A stretch of 64,000 bases of DNA from Craspedostauros australis (Eukaryota; Bacillariophyta; Bacillariophyceae; Mastogloiales; Achnanthaceae), in contig JAMXDE010000014.1 in NCBI GenBank assembly GCA_026770025.1, forward strand, positions 372,001 through 436,000, read 5' to 3'. Positions 42,401-53,300 of this stretch are shown here, piece after piece. Below the pieces are notes generated by a model, which was not told the DNA's origin, made no database searches, and saw only the letters and a program-made list of their open reading frames with translations. Each line of letters begins with the position of its first letter. Position 1 is the first letter of the stretch. The translations under genes and the position numbers were made by a program.

Positions 42401-43325
42401 TCCCAAATGGAGCATGGGTTCACAAGAATACATCAAATCCGCTCTCAAGATCGTCACAAAGTATCTCACCGACCATAATCTGCGACTCAAGACAAAAGCA
42501 CCCAGCGTCCTACCGAACAAGTACCGACCTGAATTGGACGGATCCCAACTGTGTGACACCGAGCAAACAACCTTTTACCAACAACTGATTGGTATATTGC
42601 GTTGGACTGTTGAGCTCGGGCGCATTGACATTTGCTGCGAGACCTCGATGATGGCATCGTACTGTGTTGCGCCACGAATGGGTCACTTGCATGCTCTCTT
42701 TCACATGTTCGCATACCTCAAATCTCACGATCGTTCTCGCCTTGTTTTTGACGATGCATACATTGACAAACCGCCTGTGATGCAACCCAACTGGAACGAT
42801 TTCTACCCTGATGCTCGTGAACAATTGCCTGCTGACATGCCATCGCCGCGCGGAAAGGAGGTTCAAATGACATGCTTTGTTGATGCTGATCATGCAGGTG
42901 ATTGCGTCACGCGACGCTCACGCACTGGTGTGCTTTTGTTCTTGAATACATCACCGATACTATGGTACAGCAAGAAACAGAACAGCATTGAGACATCCAC
43001 ATTCGGCAGCGAGTTCACAGCACTCAAGGTTGCAACCGAGATCATCATCGGCATGAGATACAAGCTCCGCATGATGGGCATTCCGCTGGATGGCCCGGCG
43101 GACGTACGGGTCGACAATCAGAGTGTGGTATACAACTCCTCATTACCAGAATCACAGTTGCGGAAGAAAGCCAATGCCATCGCATATCACTTCGTCCAAG
43201 AAAGCATCGCTGCGGGCATCTTGGTGGTCCAACATGAACCGTCAGAGACCAACCTATCCGACATGCTCACGAAACAACAACAAGGACCGAGACGAAAAGA
43301 ACAAGCACAACGGGTCCTCTTCTGA
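39459..43325 (+). CDS. pol region of the Copia element (PR-INT-RT-RNase H)
   Basis: Long pol region. Protease motif LDSHADTCC lies near the start. The integrase D,D,E core is seen in YADTMHAK, IIPDNAKEL and QNKAEATIRE. Two chromo-like segments follow (about 41240-41310 and 41418-41560). The reverse transcriptase has DVQNAYLNA, RALYGLKSS and VYTDDIL. RNase H begins with FVDADHAGD and continues to VDNQSVVYN. The domain order is that of Pseudoviridae/Copia. Confidence 0.92.
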   Translation: MSLSSDTPRAELDSHADTCCFGDTAYIVHQTDQTVTATPFIDSLGSIDNAPIVTAAIAYDDPITYQTFILFFPQSIYFPRLEHPLLCPNQMRAAGIVVNDVPLLMIKEHERKPEDHSVVSSNDDLHIPLRLQGTISYFHMRKPTQQEVQSDRDCIHIMMTQEATWDPSQWSSGDDEDAIRASLSSQRTISSINIHGTHTSNRKGTITPDVLAQRWRIGTEAASRTLDATTQLAIRDFRHSSGTRRLNPYAMQLRYRRLNTQLYADTMHAKTKSIRGNKCAMIYCTPFHWVRVYPMAERKEAHRTLDELFRDHGIPHTIIPDNAKELVAGEFRRKLHKAQVSIRPIEAYIHNQNKAEATIRELRRHYRRLMTSTDTPEYLWDYCFEYCAEIRSHTALAIHDLHGETPATILSGDTADISHIAEFGWFDFVWYINIQDASMNVKQLGRYLGPSRSVGDAMCSYILTANGVVVSKSSVLPLSHDDTHSDVIEHKCNAFMDTLRSKWKQRMEGITIDDDGDDVDDTAADIAILQNTKPLEQIVEPDDVDSATFDKYIATKVILPTGDEMQHGTVKQRKRDTEGNLIGRSHPNPMLDTAQYEVEFLDGHHEVFSANQIAENIYARIDDDGYMTVLMDEIIDHKRLPSVSSPSPHSKSTKGWKLCVRWKDGSTSWIHLRDAKEADPVRVAEYAADNKLINEPAFKWWVPHTLRKRQRIIMATKRRHVRKNEMFGVELPTSVRHALAIDAATGTDLWRQAIAKEMKAVRPAFDIKELDTPDPVGYQYMECHMIFAVKVDLTRKARLVAGGHMTEAPATITYASVVSRESVRIAFLIAALNDLDILAADVQNAYLNAPCRERIYTRCGPEFGSDQGKIAIICRALYGLKSSGAAWRAHLAETLRDSLGFTSCRADSDVWMKPAVASDGSEYYEYVLVYTDDILAVSKQPRRILDAIDSHFFLKPSSIGPPTTYLGSTISKFHLTADPSRPKWSMGSQEYIKSALKIVTKYLTDHNLRLKTKAPSVLPNKYRPELDGSQLCDTEQTTFYQQLIGILRWTVELGRIDICCETSMMASYCVAPRMGHLHALFHMFAYLKSHDRSRLVFDDAYIDKPPVMQPNWNDFYPDAREQLPADMPSPRGKEVQMTCFVDADHAGDCVTRRSRTGVLLFLNTSPILWYSKKQNSIETSTFGSEFTALKVATEIIIGMRYKLRMMGIPLDGPADVRVDNQSVVYNSSLPESQLRKKANAIAYHFVQESIAAGILVVQHEPSETNLSDMLTKQQQGPRRKEQAQRVLF

Positions 43326-43497
43326 CCTCGGCGCTGCACAATAGTACCCATGGGTGGTCAGTCATGGGCTCTGCTCATGACTGGTGGGATGAGCGCCCTG
43401 TGGTGTCCACATGTGGGGCATGCAGCAGGTACATCCCGAATGCAACCAAAATGTGACGATACGACGGCTAGCACAGCCACCGCGCATCGAGGGGACC

Positions 43498-43671
43498 AAA
43501 CCGGGATATGTATGAAACCGTTGAAACGGCGTTACACGATAGCCGCCACTACCAATCATGGACGACACAGCAATGAGACAACAGCACTGACGCATACGAC
43601 ATCGATAAGACTCATAATCTGCATCTTTACTCTTTTTCACTCTAAATCAGTTTCACGTGTGTCGTAACTTG
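43498..43671 (+). repeat. Right LTR of the Copia element
   Basis: 174 bases identical to the left LTR. It is preceded by a short purine-rich stretch (GAGGGGAC) that could serve as polypurine tract. Confidence 0.92.
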
Positions 43672-43676
43672 GACAC
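43672..43676. repeat. Target-site duplication, right copy (GACAC)
   Basis: Matches 37272-37276, marking the insertion site. Confidence 0.85.
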
Positions 43677-44310
43677 AAGCACACGAACAGCACGAAACAT
43701 TCCCAAGAAAGACCGATGTCGATGGGAGAAGCACAAAAACCAAAGTTGAGAGAGTTCTTCGCAACCCAATCGGGCCTTTTCGTTGTGAATCGTGTTCGCC
43801 TGGTTCGCATTAAACATGATAAAGTTGCGGTGAAATGCAACAAGAGTATATTTTCAACTCGGTACACTAAACACATTCAAAATATACAGTATTAATCGTA
43901 TACTTACACGGTTGATTGCAAGGCAATATTTCGGACACTCTTAATCTGTTGTCGCGTTCCCACACGATTCAAGTCGGTAGAACAGACAACCAAGGCGGAA
44001 GATTTCCAACCAACAACACCACGCCGTGAGAACCACATCAAAAACTCCAGCGATCTTTCGTCCCATCTCCGTTGTATCGCCTCGCGCGGGTCTCCGGTGT
44101 TGTGCACAACAACAGCAAGTTCAGCGTCGCTTTTGTTCGCGACAAAACCGGAAGGACCACGCAACGATTCCCCGATCCTCGGCCTTGCATCTTCCTTGTT
44201 GCCTCTGCGCAATACTCGCCACCTTGCCACCTTGCCACCTTGCCACCTTGCCATTCGCCATAACGTCACCCGGTCGATGAGCCACCGGCGACTTCGCTGT
44301 GAGCAGAACA
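43677..44310. promoter_or_regulatory. Upstream region of the ATM gene
   Basis: 634 bases between the Copia insertion and the ATM start codon, with no supported gene. It holds an octamer repeat at 44218-44249. The transposon insertion now sits about 640 bases upstream of the ATM start. Confidence 0.5.
44218..44249. repeat. Four tandem copies of GCCACCTT
   Basis: Perfect 8-bp unit repeated four times, 60-95 bases upstream of the ATM start codon, so in the promoter or 5' UTR. Confidence 0.85.
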
Positions 44311-47300
44311 ATGAAGAGCACTCCCACGTACGACAGAATACGGAGCCTGGCAGATGCTTTGCAACACGAGACCGGCATCAAGAAACGCCGCGAGGTTGGG
44401 AAGGGACTGCTGCACACTCTTTCCAATGACGACGTGCGGCGGAAGCTCGGGCAGGAGGCGACGCCCGTTCGTTGCACGGAGAACGATTTGTCCATCGCGG
44501 CATCTCGATGTCACGCGCTGTCGAAGCTGTGGACCATCATCATCCTGCGTTCGATCGCTGCGGCAAAATCCATCAGCTCGAGCGGGAAGGCCAAGACCCA
44601 TGTGGACGACATCACGCTGCCGTACTACCTCTTCATCCAATGCGACAAGGCGGACGATGCCTTCGACAACAGCGGGTTGGATATTCCAAAGATATCGGGC
44701 AAAACGGTCCGCAATCTCGTCAACTACAGCCTCACCATGCTGGGCAACGAGGAGGCCGATGAAATCGCCGGTCCGGAACTGCTGCGGATGATGAACCTCG
44801 TCTGCTCCCGGCCGCGCTACGTGGGATACTTCAAGCCCGGAAAGACGATTGACGATATCCTGTCGGAAATTGTTGAAGAGCGGCTCAGCAAGCCAGACTT
44901 CGAGTCGCAAGATCCCGACAGGTACATCCTCTGCGCCAAGGTTCTGGACAGCCTCTTCAAGACCTGTCGGACGCTCGAAATTCAGCTTGCGCAGTACGCG
45001 CGACAGATCATCGAGCTGACATCGGGCTGGTGCAAGACGAAGCTGCAGAGGTCGCAGGTGACGGCGCAGTCCGACATCATGCTGCACTTCTTCAACGTCA
45101 CTTCGACCGTGATGGAGTGCCATCCGGACCATGCTGTCACCCTCATCCAGCGTCACGGCAGGGCATTTCTGAGCTACATCAAGCGATGCTACGGCCAAAC
45201 CAACGGGATCTCCAAACACGCGTTGAATCGATACCTTTTGGCACACATGTGAGTCACACCAGAGTACATGCGGATGCGATATCATCCTATGCTGTGCAAT
45301 GCTGTATTGTGCTGTTCTGTGCTACATACTTGTCAATAACAGCAAACACATCCTCCCCCCTTGCCCATTTGTTGCCGAGATCGCGGTGGTGTGCCTTCCT
45401 CTCTGCCATTTGCGTCGTCGTGCTGTTTCATCCTGCTAACCTTGGCGACGACATACTCGGACGTCATATTTGACGCCTTTCTTCTTGCTGCTATATCTGC
45501 CCCATATGGTACACACACACATACACACATCGATACTCTCATCCCTCTTCACGATGAATCACCTACTCAATTCCTGTTGATCCCACCAACTCTCCTCTCC
45601 GGTTACGTTCAACTCAGCCATGTGGCGAGAGTAGCAGGAGCACAGCAGGGATTCACGAGCAACGACTTCGGAGATCTGGCAAAGGCATCTCTCAACGCAA
45701 CCAACATTGCGATATTCCTCAAGCTGGTCGTCGCGGACACGTCGAAGGTCGTCCTCACCAGCAAACCGTCAAACGAATCTGCAATGATCAGGCGCAGCCG
45801 CAGTATGAACAAGTACATTTGGGTTCCAATGGATCAGCGCCAGCGTTGCCATTTGGAGCTCTCAGCAATTCTCTTGCAGTATGCGCAGCGCTTATTCGTC
45901 GTTGATTCAGAGTCAGTGTCAAAGGACCATGCAACAGAGAAGTTGGAAAAGTGCCTGGACGCTGTTGGCACACCTGCGTCGTTGCCAGCATCGTCACTGT
46001 CATTGGAAGAGCAGATACGCAGCCCTTGGGTGGAGATAGTGCTGAAGGATTTGTACTCGCATGCTGTCATTGGCAATGCAGCAGATGCGAAGCCAACAAG
46101 TGGAAACACGAACGCTTCCTTTTCTCAAAGATCATACGCGGAGAGCGCCAGAGATATCTCGGAGACGCTCGAGGGTCACCCGCTCATCGAATTCTTCTCG
46201 GGACAAACCTTACAATCCAAATACGGACCATTGACGTTGCTCCCGCTAATCACCGCGTGTGCTGAGGTGTTTCCGTCAGGAGCGTGCTGGACGACCACGA
46301 CGCAAGGGCGATGGGTCATGCCACAGGGAAAAGACGGAACGAAGCATGATCCACAATATCATAGCTTTGGAGGCCCACAGGACCTCGCAATGCTTCTGTA
46401 TTTGCTTGCGCAGCTTATGGCTAGCAAGGGCGTGTCCACATCCGACCGAGATATTCAGGCATGGATCCTGGTCACTCTCGCCCATCTGGCTAAATCCTCG
46501 CGCATCCTCGCCAGCATGCGGTCAACAACCGACGATCAGCATGCGTTGGACTGTCTCCGCTCCTCCTGGGTTTTGGTCTGGCAAACAACGTTGCGCTCTG
46601 ACTTGAGGTATTCCTCATATACGGCAAATCCAACGAAGGATTCGCTTGGAGATTTGGTCATCATGCTGCTCACGGAGATCATACAGCATGGGTGCATCGA
46701 GCCGCCGTTAGCATCAAGGACAGAGCTTGGCAATACCAACAGTGGCAGTATCACCCCATGTGTATCATGGCTTTTCGATCGTCAGGATCAGGTGTGGATG
46801 CTCCCCGTTTTCTCCAGCAGCCATCAAAGCACCTCCACGTCGTCATTGGAGTTGATTTGTGCAATCCTCAACACGATCGGGCTGTCAGACCAAGGTGCTG
46901 ACACCATCGACGCGACCTTCGAACTCGAGCTCAACGACATCAGCACGACCCATCAGCTCACGCCAGTCGGAAGGACGAACCGTCGAAGACGGCTGGTCCT
47001 GTACCTTCTCGGCAGACTTCACAACATCTTGAGCAATTCACGATACGAGTCGATGGAGAAGTACCTTGCGACCTTGAGTGGCACGATGCTTATGCTCATC
47101 TCTGGCGTATCCACCACTCAACGATCCTCGTTCTTCACAAGAACTATGCCGGTCGACACGGCGTCATCACGTAGTCTCTTTGCGCCACCAAAGTGCAAAC
47201 ACTTTGGTTGCCGCTTCACCCCCGATCAGCCTCCTGCTGTGAGCATGGCTTCAGGAGCGGATGCAGATTCATCGACTACCTTCGATGTCCTGTGGTTCCC

Positions 47301-50300
47301 CGAAGATGTTTCAACGATCAACCTCCAATTGTCAGCTCATCGTAGCATAGTTCCAGAGATTGGGTCCGCCAGCTTGTCGCCGCCAGCGAAAGTTGAGGAC
47401 TCGTCACACGCTCACTTCATCCCGCACGTCGAGGCTGATTTTCTCCTTCGAGTCGTCCTGGAGTACCTCGAATACCAGTCGAAGCCAATTTTTGAGCGCA
47501 ACGGCGAGGATGCGCAATCAGACAACGAGTCCATGCTCTCCGGTTCAGACTCACCCCTGGGGTCGCTGCAGACAAGGTTCGCCATTTTCAAGGTCGTCCT
47601 GACTCTTTCGTTGTGCGGACGTGACGAGGTATTCCACCAAGAAATCGATTCAGTGAAAGGTGAGATTAGCTACTTTCTTCGAGAGGCGACGACGCTCATC
47701 TCCTCCGGTCGAGCGATCGGTGCAGATTTGATTTCCATCCTGAAGAACTTATGGGGCCTGATCAGCGTATCGGCAAGGCTTCCACCCCATGCAATCGATT
47801 TCTTCCGTGCCGAACTCGAAGAACTGAACACCCAATGCCAACACCTTCTCAACCAATACAGGGAGAGCCGTCGAGACCCCAGGACTGTGGCAGATGCGTC
47901 ACGAAGCTCGTCGCGAGCATCTCGCAAGACGAAAGATATGGATTTCACAGACGAATCGGACCAGAGCGATGGCTCGGACATGGACGAAGGCAACGCATAT
48001 GGCCATGGGGGAGCTTTAGATGATCCCACGAGCCCATCCGCCTTCCATGGGAGATCTGGACGACCGCAGAAACGCAAGCGTACTTCGGCCGGCATGGACG
48101 AACGGCATCTCCGCCGTCGAGTATCGACAAACGGCGCCAGCGAGAATGTCATGGCGCACAACAAAACTGGTGCCAAATACGCCGCGTTGATTTTGCTTGG
48201 CATACAGCCGTCAGTGCAGGCGTCTGTCTTCGTTTGTGAACGGCTGCTGTGTCATGACATCGACACCGACCCAGACAGCGTCAGCGGAGATGTCGACGCC
48301 AGCATGGCTTTGTTCTGCGCGCACACCCTTTCGAACTGGAAGATTGCCCACAACCGATCAACCTGGGAAAACGAGTCGGAGCTGTCGCTCCCAATCGTCG
48401 TGTGCCGCGTTGTCGAACTGCTTTGGGCTGGGGCAGGGCCAGCATCGACGGCATACCAACACAGCATCACATTTTGCGCCCGCGCGCTGTCCCTCGCTAA
48501 CGAGGCCGACAGGGTGGAAGCTGAGGATGTGAAATCGGTGATTGATATTTTGACTTCGCTGGAAGCCGATGACGAAAGGTACGGTCTCCGTCTAGCCGAA
48601 ATCCAGACAGCGGGCGATGCTTTCGTGGGCGGTGGAGAGCTGTTTGCCAAACAGTTCGGCGGGACTTTCTTCGGCGACACGCTCAAGCCAAACATCAGCG
48701 ACATTTGCTCGAGCGTTCGTCGCCAGGCCTCCGCCAGCGTCGGATTGGTCATGCGCACTCTACACAGCGATCCCAAACGACTCGAAGGCATCTTGAAGTA
48801 TGCCGCCCCGGTGCTGAAGTCAACGCAGTCGAAGGATCGAGAAGATGCGGTAAAACAATGGTACGAGAGTGTTAGAACGAACGCTGACGCTGAGGATATT
48901 GCCGTCCTCAAGTCGATCCTCGCGGACTCGCACAATGCATTTGAACATGACTCAGTGACGTTGAGGTCAATCGTTGCTGGATGTACCAACAGCCCAGAAA
49001 CATCGAACGCGATCCTCCTGGAGCTCGTCGAGCTAGCATCGTCAAGACTCGAGATGAATGGTCTATGCTTCCATGCTTGTGAACGAATCGCTGGATTGCG
49101 TGGATACGCAGGAATCGAAATGCTGATGGAGAGCGAAGGGGAAGGAGTTTTGATGCAATGGATAAAGAAAGGCGAACGCCTCGTGCACCTACCGCTCCTC
49201 CTGACAGCACCTGCGCTGCTCCGAAGGTCATTGGAGCGCCTTGTGTACGTCGGTACCAAAGCGACAACCGATGACGACAAGTTCCAGCAAGACTTTCTCC
49301 ACCTTTCACGGCGGAGCGCTGATAGATTCATCGTTCAAATGGCGCACGTTGCAGTGCCAGCTGTGTTATCCCACTTGGTGATGGCACATCCGTCAACATC
49401 AAACGCAGCCACTCACACAGACGCCAATGAAAATGAAAATGCAAACACGAGCCCAGCTACAAGCGCAGGTACAAGTGAGAGCCTGCTACAGAGCGATCTA
49501 GTGCAAGATCTGGTCTCCGTATTAGTCCCAGAAGAAAGAGGAGACGGCACAATGGGCCCGCGAAAGCAGCTATTGGAACTCCATATCCATGACATACTTG
49601 CGCATTGCATCAGTCTATCCCGGGCTGAAGATGATCACTCCAAGCTGGTGGCCTTGAGACTGACAGCCATGGTGGAAGACCAACTCGGCAAGGACAGCAT
49701 CCCCGTGTACGAGAAGGAGCATTCAAGTCTGATCGTCCGTCGGATCCTGGAATTATGCTCAAAGGCCGGGACGTATGGACACATGGGCATCAAGTTCGGA
49801 GACGTCCTGTCCAACTTCGTGCTGAAGATCAATCCGTCGGCCACGAAGCGCGGCGACATCTTCCTCGCGAGCGGCACAAGCATCACTGAGAACCTCATCC
49901 AGGCCAATCATTGGCTCCGGCGTTCGAACAACTCAGAACATACGACGCACCGCTGGCGAGCTGTCCAGCTGATCTGCGATCTCGTGATCAGTCAGATGCA
50001 AGAGCAGAACTTCAAGGGAATCCAGCTGGGTTACATCATTCATAGACTGTTGATGATCGCGCTCGAAACGCAGCATTCTTCAATGCAGCTCACCGTCCTC
50101 AAGACTTTGCACCAACTTTTGGCGGAGGCTGAAAAAGCAATCGAGGATACTGAAGTTTGCTTGGATCTCACCAACTCCTTGCAAAAATTAGCTTGCGCCA
50201 CGTACTGCATCCATCGACGCGCGCAGAAGCTGTACTTGGATTTTTGCATGGAGAAGAAGGTGAGACAGCAACGGATCCTTCGCGCGAGCGCAAACCTCCT

Positions 50301-53300
50301 CACGAACGAAGCAAAGGAGCAGGAAAACAGCGCTGATCCGTGGGGTTGGGACCAGGAAACAGAAATCACAAGAGCCAGCTCCATCACCGCCGCATTGGAG
50401 GAGTTCGGAGCAACTGCGGATCCGGCCATCATCGATGTGATGTGCTCGACATACGACATCCTGGAACTTACGACGAAGTGCGCAGAATTGGTAGATGCGG
50501 ACAATGACGTCTTCATATGTGCCGCTCCACCCCAAGCCACAACGCAGGCAGAGATCGAAGCGCTCTCTGGAACGCAAGCGAAATTCTGTGCACAGCTTCT
50601 GGTGGAAGAGTTTGTCAACCAGCGCGGGTGTGACGGCGAAGTGTGGGTTTCCAACCCGAAAGATCTCGTCGTCACAATTCTCAACGCCATGAATGGTGGG
50701 CGGTATTACGCAAAAGCATCGCACAGCGACTGCGCCTCTCGACATCGTGCGAGGAGCGCCCAGAAAACGAAGGCACATGAACCAGTGACGACCAGCATGG
50801 AAGAAGAGATCCTCAATGCCCAACTTCGACAATTGAGAGTGATACTGCATTCTCAGCGATCAAAGGGGTCCACCATCAGAGACTTTGGACTCCAGCAGGA
50901 TCAATACGAAAAGCTGTTTCGCTGCCTTTCGCGGTTGTGCGGCAAGCGTCATCCGCACCAACTTCGCGAAGTTGCTAGCCAATGTTTGGCCGAATTCGAT
51001 CTCCAGGAACTATCGGAATCATCTCTTGTGATGCCAACCATATCGAAGGACTGGATCGATCGGGCTCTCACCAGCAACTCGGTAACATCTGCGCTGGCCG
51101 AGAAGGTGCTCTTCGTACTTTGCGACTGCATTCATTCCGCCCATGCCCAAATCTGTTTGATCGCATCGAGGACCCTTCAAGCGCTGTTGAGCACCCGGCA
51201 AGGCAAGAAGATTTGGGATCAGATCAGAGACAAGCACATTCGGCGAACGTTGGAGCCGTTCCGTGGTAGTTCCAAGAAAATGTCCGCATGCAGCGGAGAT
51301 GCTGGAGCTGCGACATCTGAAGTGTCTCAAAACAGCGACGGCAACGCAAGCGATTGCTGGCGCAGTGACTATTGGCGATGTTCTGGCGGAGGAGAGCTTG
51401 ATTTTGACAGATGGATATGCAAGCTCGTGACTGCCTTGATATCGTCGCTGTTCTCACCAGACACTTCATCTTCGAAACCAACAGCCGAGATGGCATTCTT
51501 TGTGGAATGCCATGCCATTTGTGCTGTGGAGCCATCAGCTGCGAAGGCCATGTTCCCTTGCATCGTGCTAAATCTGCTTGAGCGCAAGGGTCTGAAGATC
51601 AACGTCAGAAAATGTTTGACAGAGGCATTCAAGACGGTGCTCGCAGGGGAAATCGTGGAGCACACCAGCATCACCGCCAGCCATCCGAACACGAACATGA
51701 ACATGAACACAAAGAACAGCTCTGGAACGAACGACCACGCCGTTGGCTTGGCTCTCGACACGCTATTCCTCCTGCGTCGAGTCACTCAATATGCATTCTT
51801 AGCTTCAGCCAGACACCGTCGGAATCCCATGTCCATCCCCAATCGATCGTACGGAGACGCGAAGAACAAGAAGAAGGTCAACTTCAACAAAGATCTCGGG
51901 CCCGATGTAGTTTGGAACGGGGTTCCCTACGGCATCGTGCTTGGCCTGGATGGATTGCTCGTCGCCGAATCCTGCGTCCGTGTTCACCGTTACGCATCTG
52001 CCATATTTTACATCGAGATGTACATGGATTCATCTCTGGGTTTTTCGGGTGGGGTGATGGAATTCCTCTCAACCTCGTTTGTCAACCAAGCAGGGTCCCC
52101 ATTCTTCAAATCGAGCGAAGACATCAGCGGTTTCGCCGCGAAGACGCAGAGGAAGACGAAGGATATGATTCCAATTGACGAAGTTACCCGGACAGCATTG
52201 AAGATGATCCCCATCCTGGAACGGTGCTTCCGAGAGCTTGGCGATCCGGAGGCCTTGAAGGCGCTTCAGGTGCAGAAGGCATCCCTCTCCTTCCAGGAAA
52301 CCAGCACATCCGTTTTCAAGCATGCGGCCAGCGTATCGGCATCACTGACGGGCCTCAAACGACTTGACGATCAATTCAACCTCGCATCCGATTCCAACAC
52401 GCGATCGATGGGGATGGCGAAGACTTTGGATGCGCTTGGCCTTCACGGCTTGCAGCAGGTGTACATTGAGGGAATGTCAACGCGATCAACGTTTGTCGAC
52501 AGAGTAACAGCAACGGAGAGGACGGTCTTGCGAGAAAAGTGGTTCGAGAGCAAGCTCCATTTGATGGAATGGGAGAAGTTGAAGGAAGAGCAACACGAGC
52601 AATCCCACAGCGGCATGGCCAACCTGCGCTGTCCAATTCCGATTGGCACCAACAGAACAGGCTTCTTCGAAACGCTCGTTGATGCGCAGACCGCGTTTGC
52701 CGAGAACAATGTCGCGACGTGTCTCAGCGCACTGGGCGATTGCAGACAGTGCATCTTGGACGGGTTGCAGAGTGACGGCGAAGACGAAAAACCGTTGGGG
52801 AGCCTCTTCTCCGATGCCGACAAGCTGCAATCAATCGCCGATTTCGAGCACCTGGTGACGCACGAAGATGAGCTCGGCACCATCTTCACGCTGTGGGGTG
52901 TGGATGAAACGCAGCGTGATGCTCCGTTCTCCAGCTCGACCCAAGCTGATCTCTCCAAGATCGTTGAAACAACTCACAAGTTCACGCTGTCGCCCCATTC
53001 TGCCAATCTTCGAGAGAACTTGCTCAGGACGATGCTATCACGATACCACAGGAATATCAGCGAACACAACCCAGAAGCAGAGCTTGTTGAGCACTTGTGG
53101 GCCGTCTGCACGAACGCGAGAACGAATGGAGCAACGAGCCTTGCGGAAACCATGTTGGAACGATTAGCACCACTTCTGAGCAAAAGTCAATTCGACAGCT
53201 CGGCGATGGACGTAGACACGGTGCTGGGACATGGGAGCCCCGCTGGTGGTACAGCCGCTGCTGGTTCCACCATGGCTTTACAAACGACCTTCCTACTCCG

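Larger units (their letters stand above)
37277..43671 (+). mobile_element. Ty1/Copia LTR retrotransposon (CoDi-like), young copy
   Basis: A 6.4-kb element with two 174-base LTRs that I read as identical and a 5-bp flanking duplication GACAC. Between the LTRs are a gag-like region and a long pol region in the order protease, integrase, reverse transcriptase, RNase H, which defines Copia. The protease motif DSHADT and the basic, knuckle-free gag tail resemble diatom CoDi elements. The identical LTRs indicate a recent insertion. It looks nearly whole, with about one or two breaks. It lies between the AAA ATPase gene and the ATM gene without entering either coding region. Confidence 0.93.
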
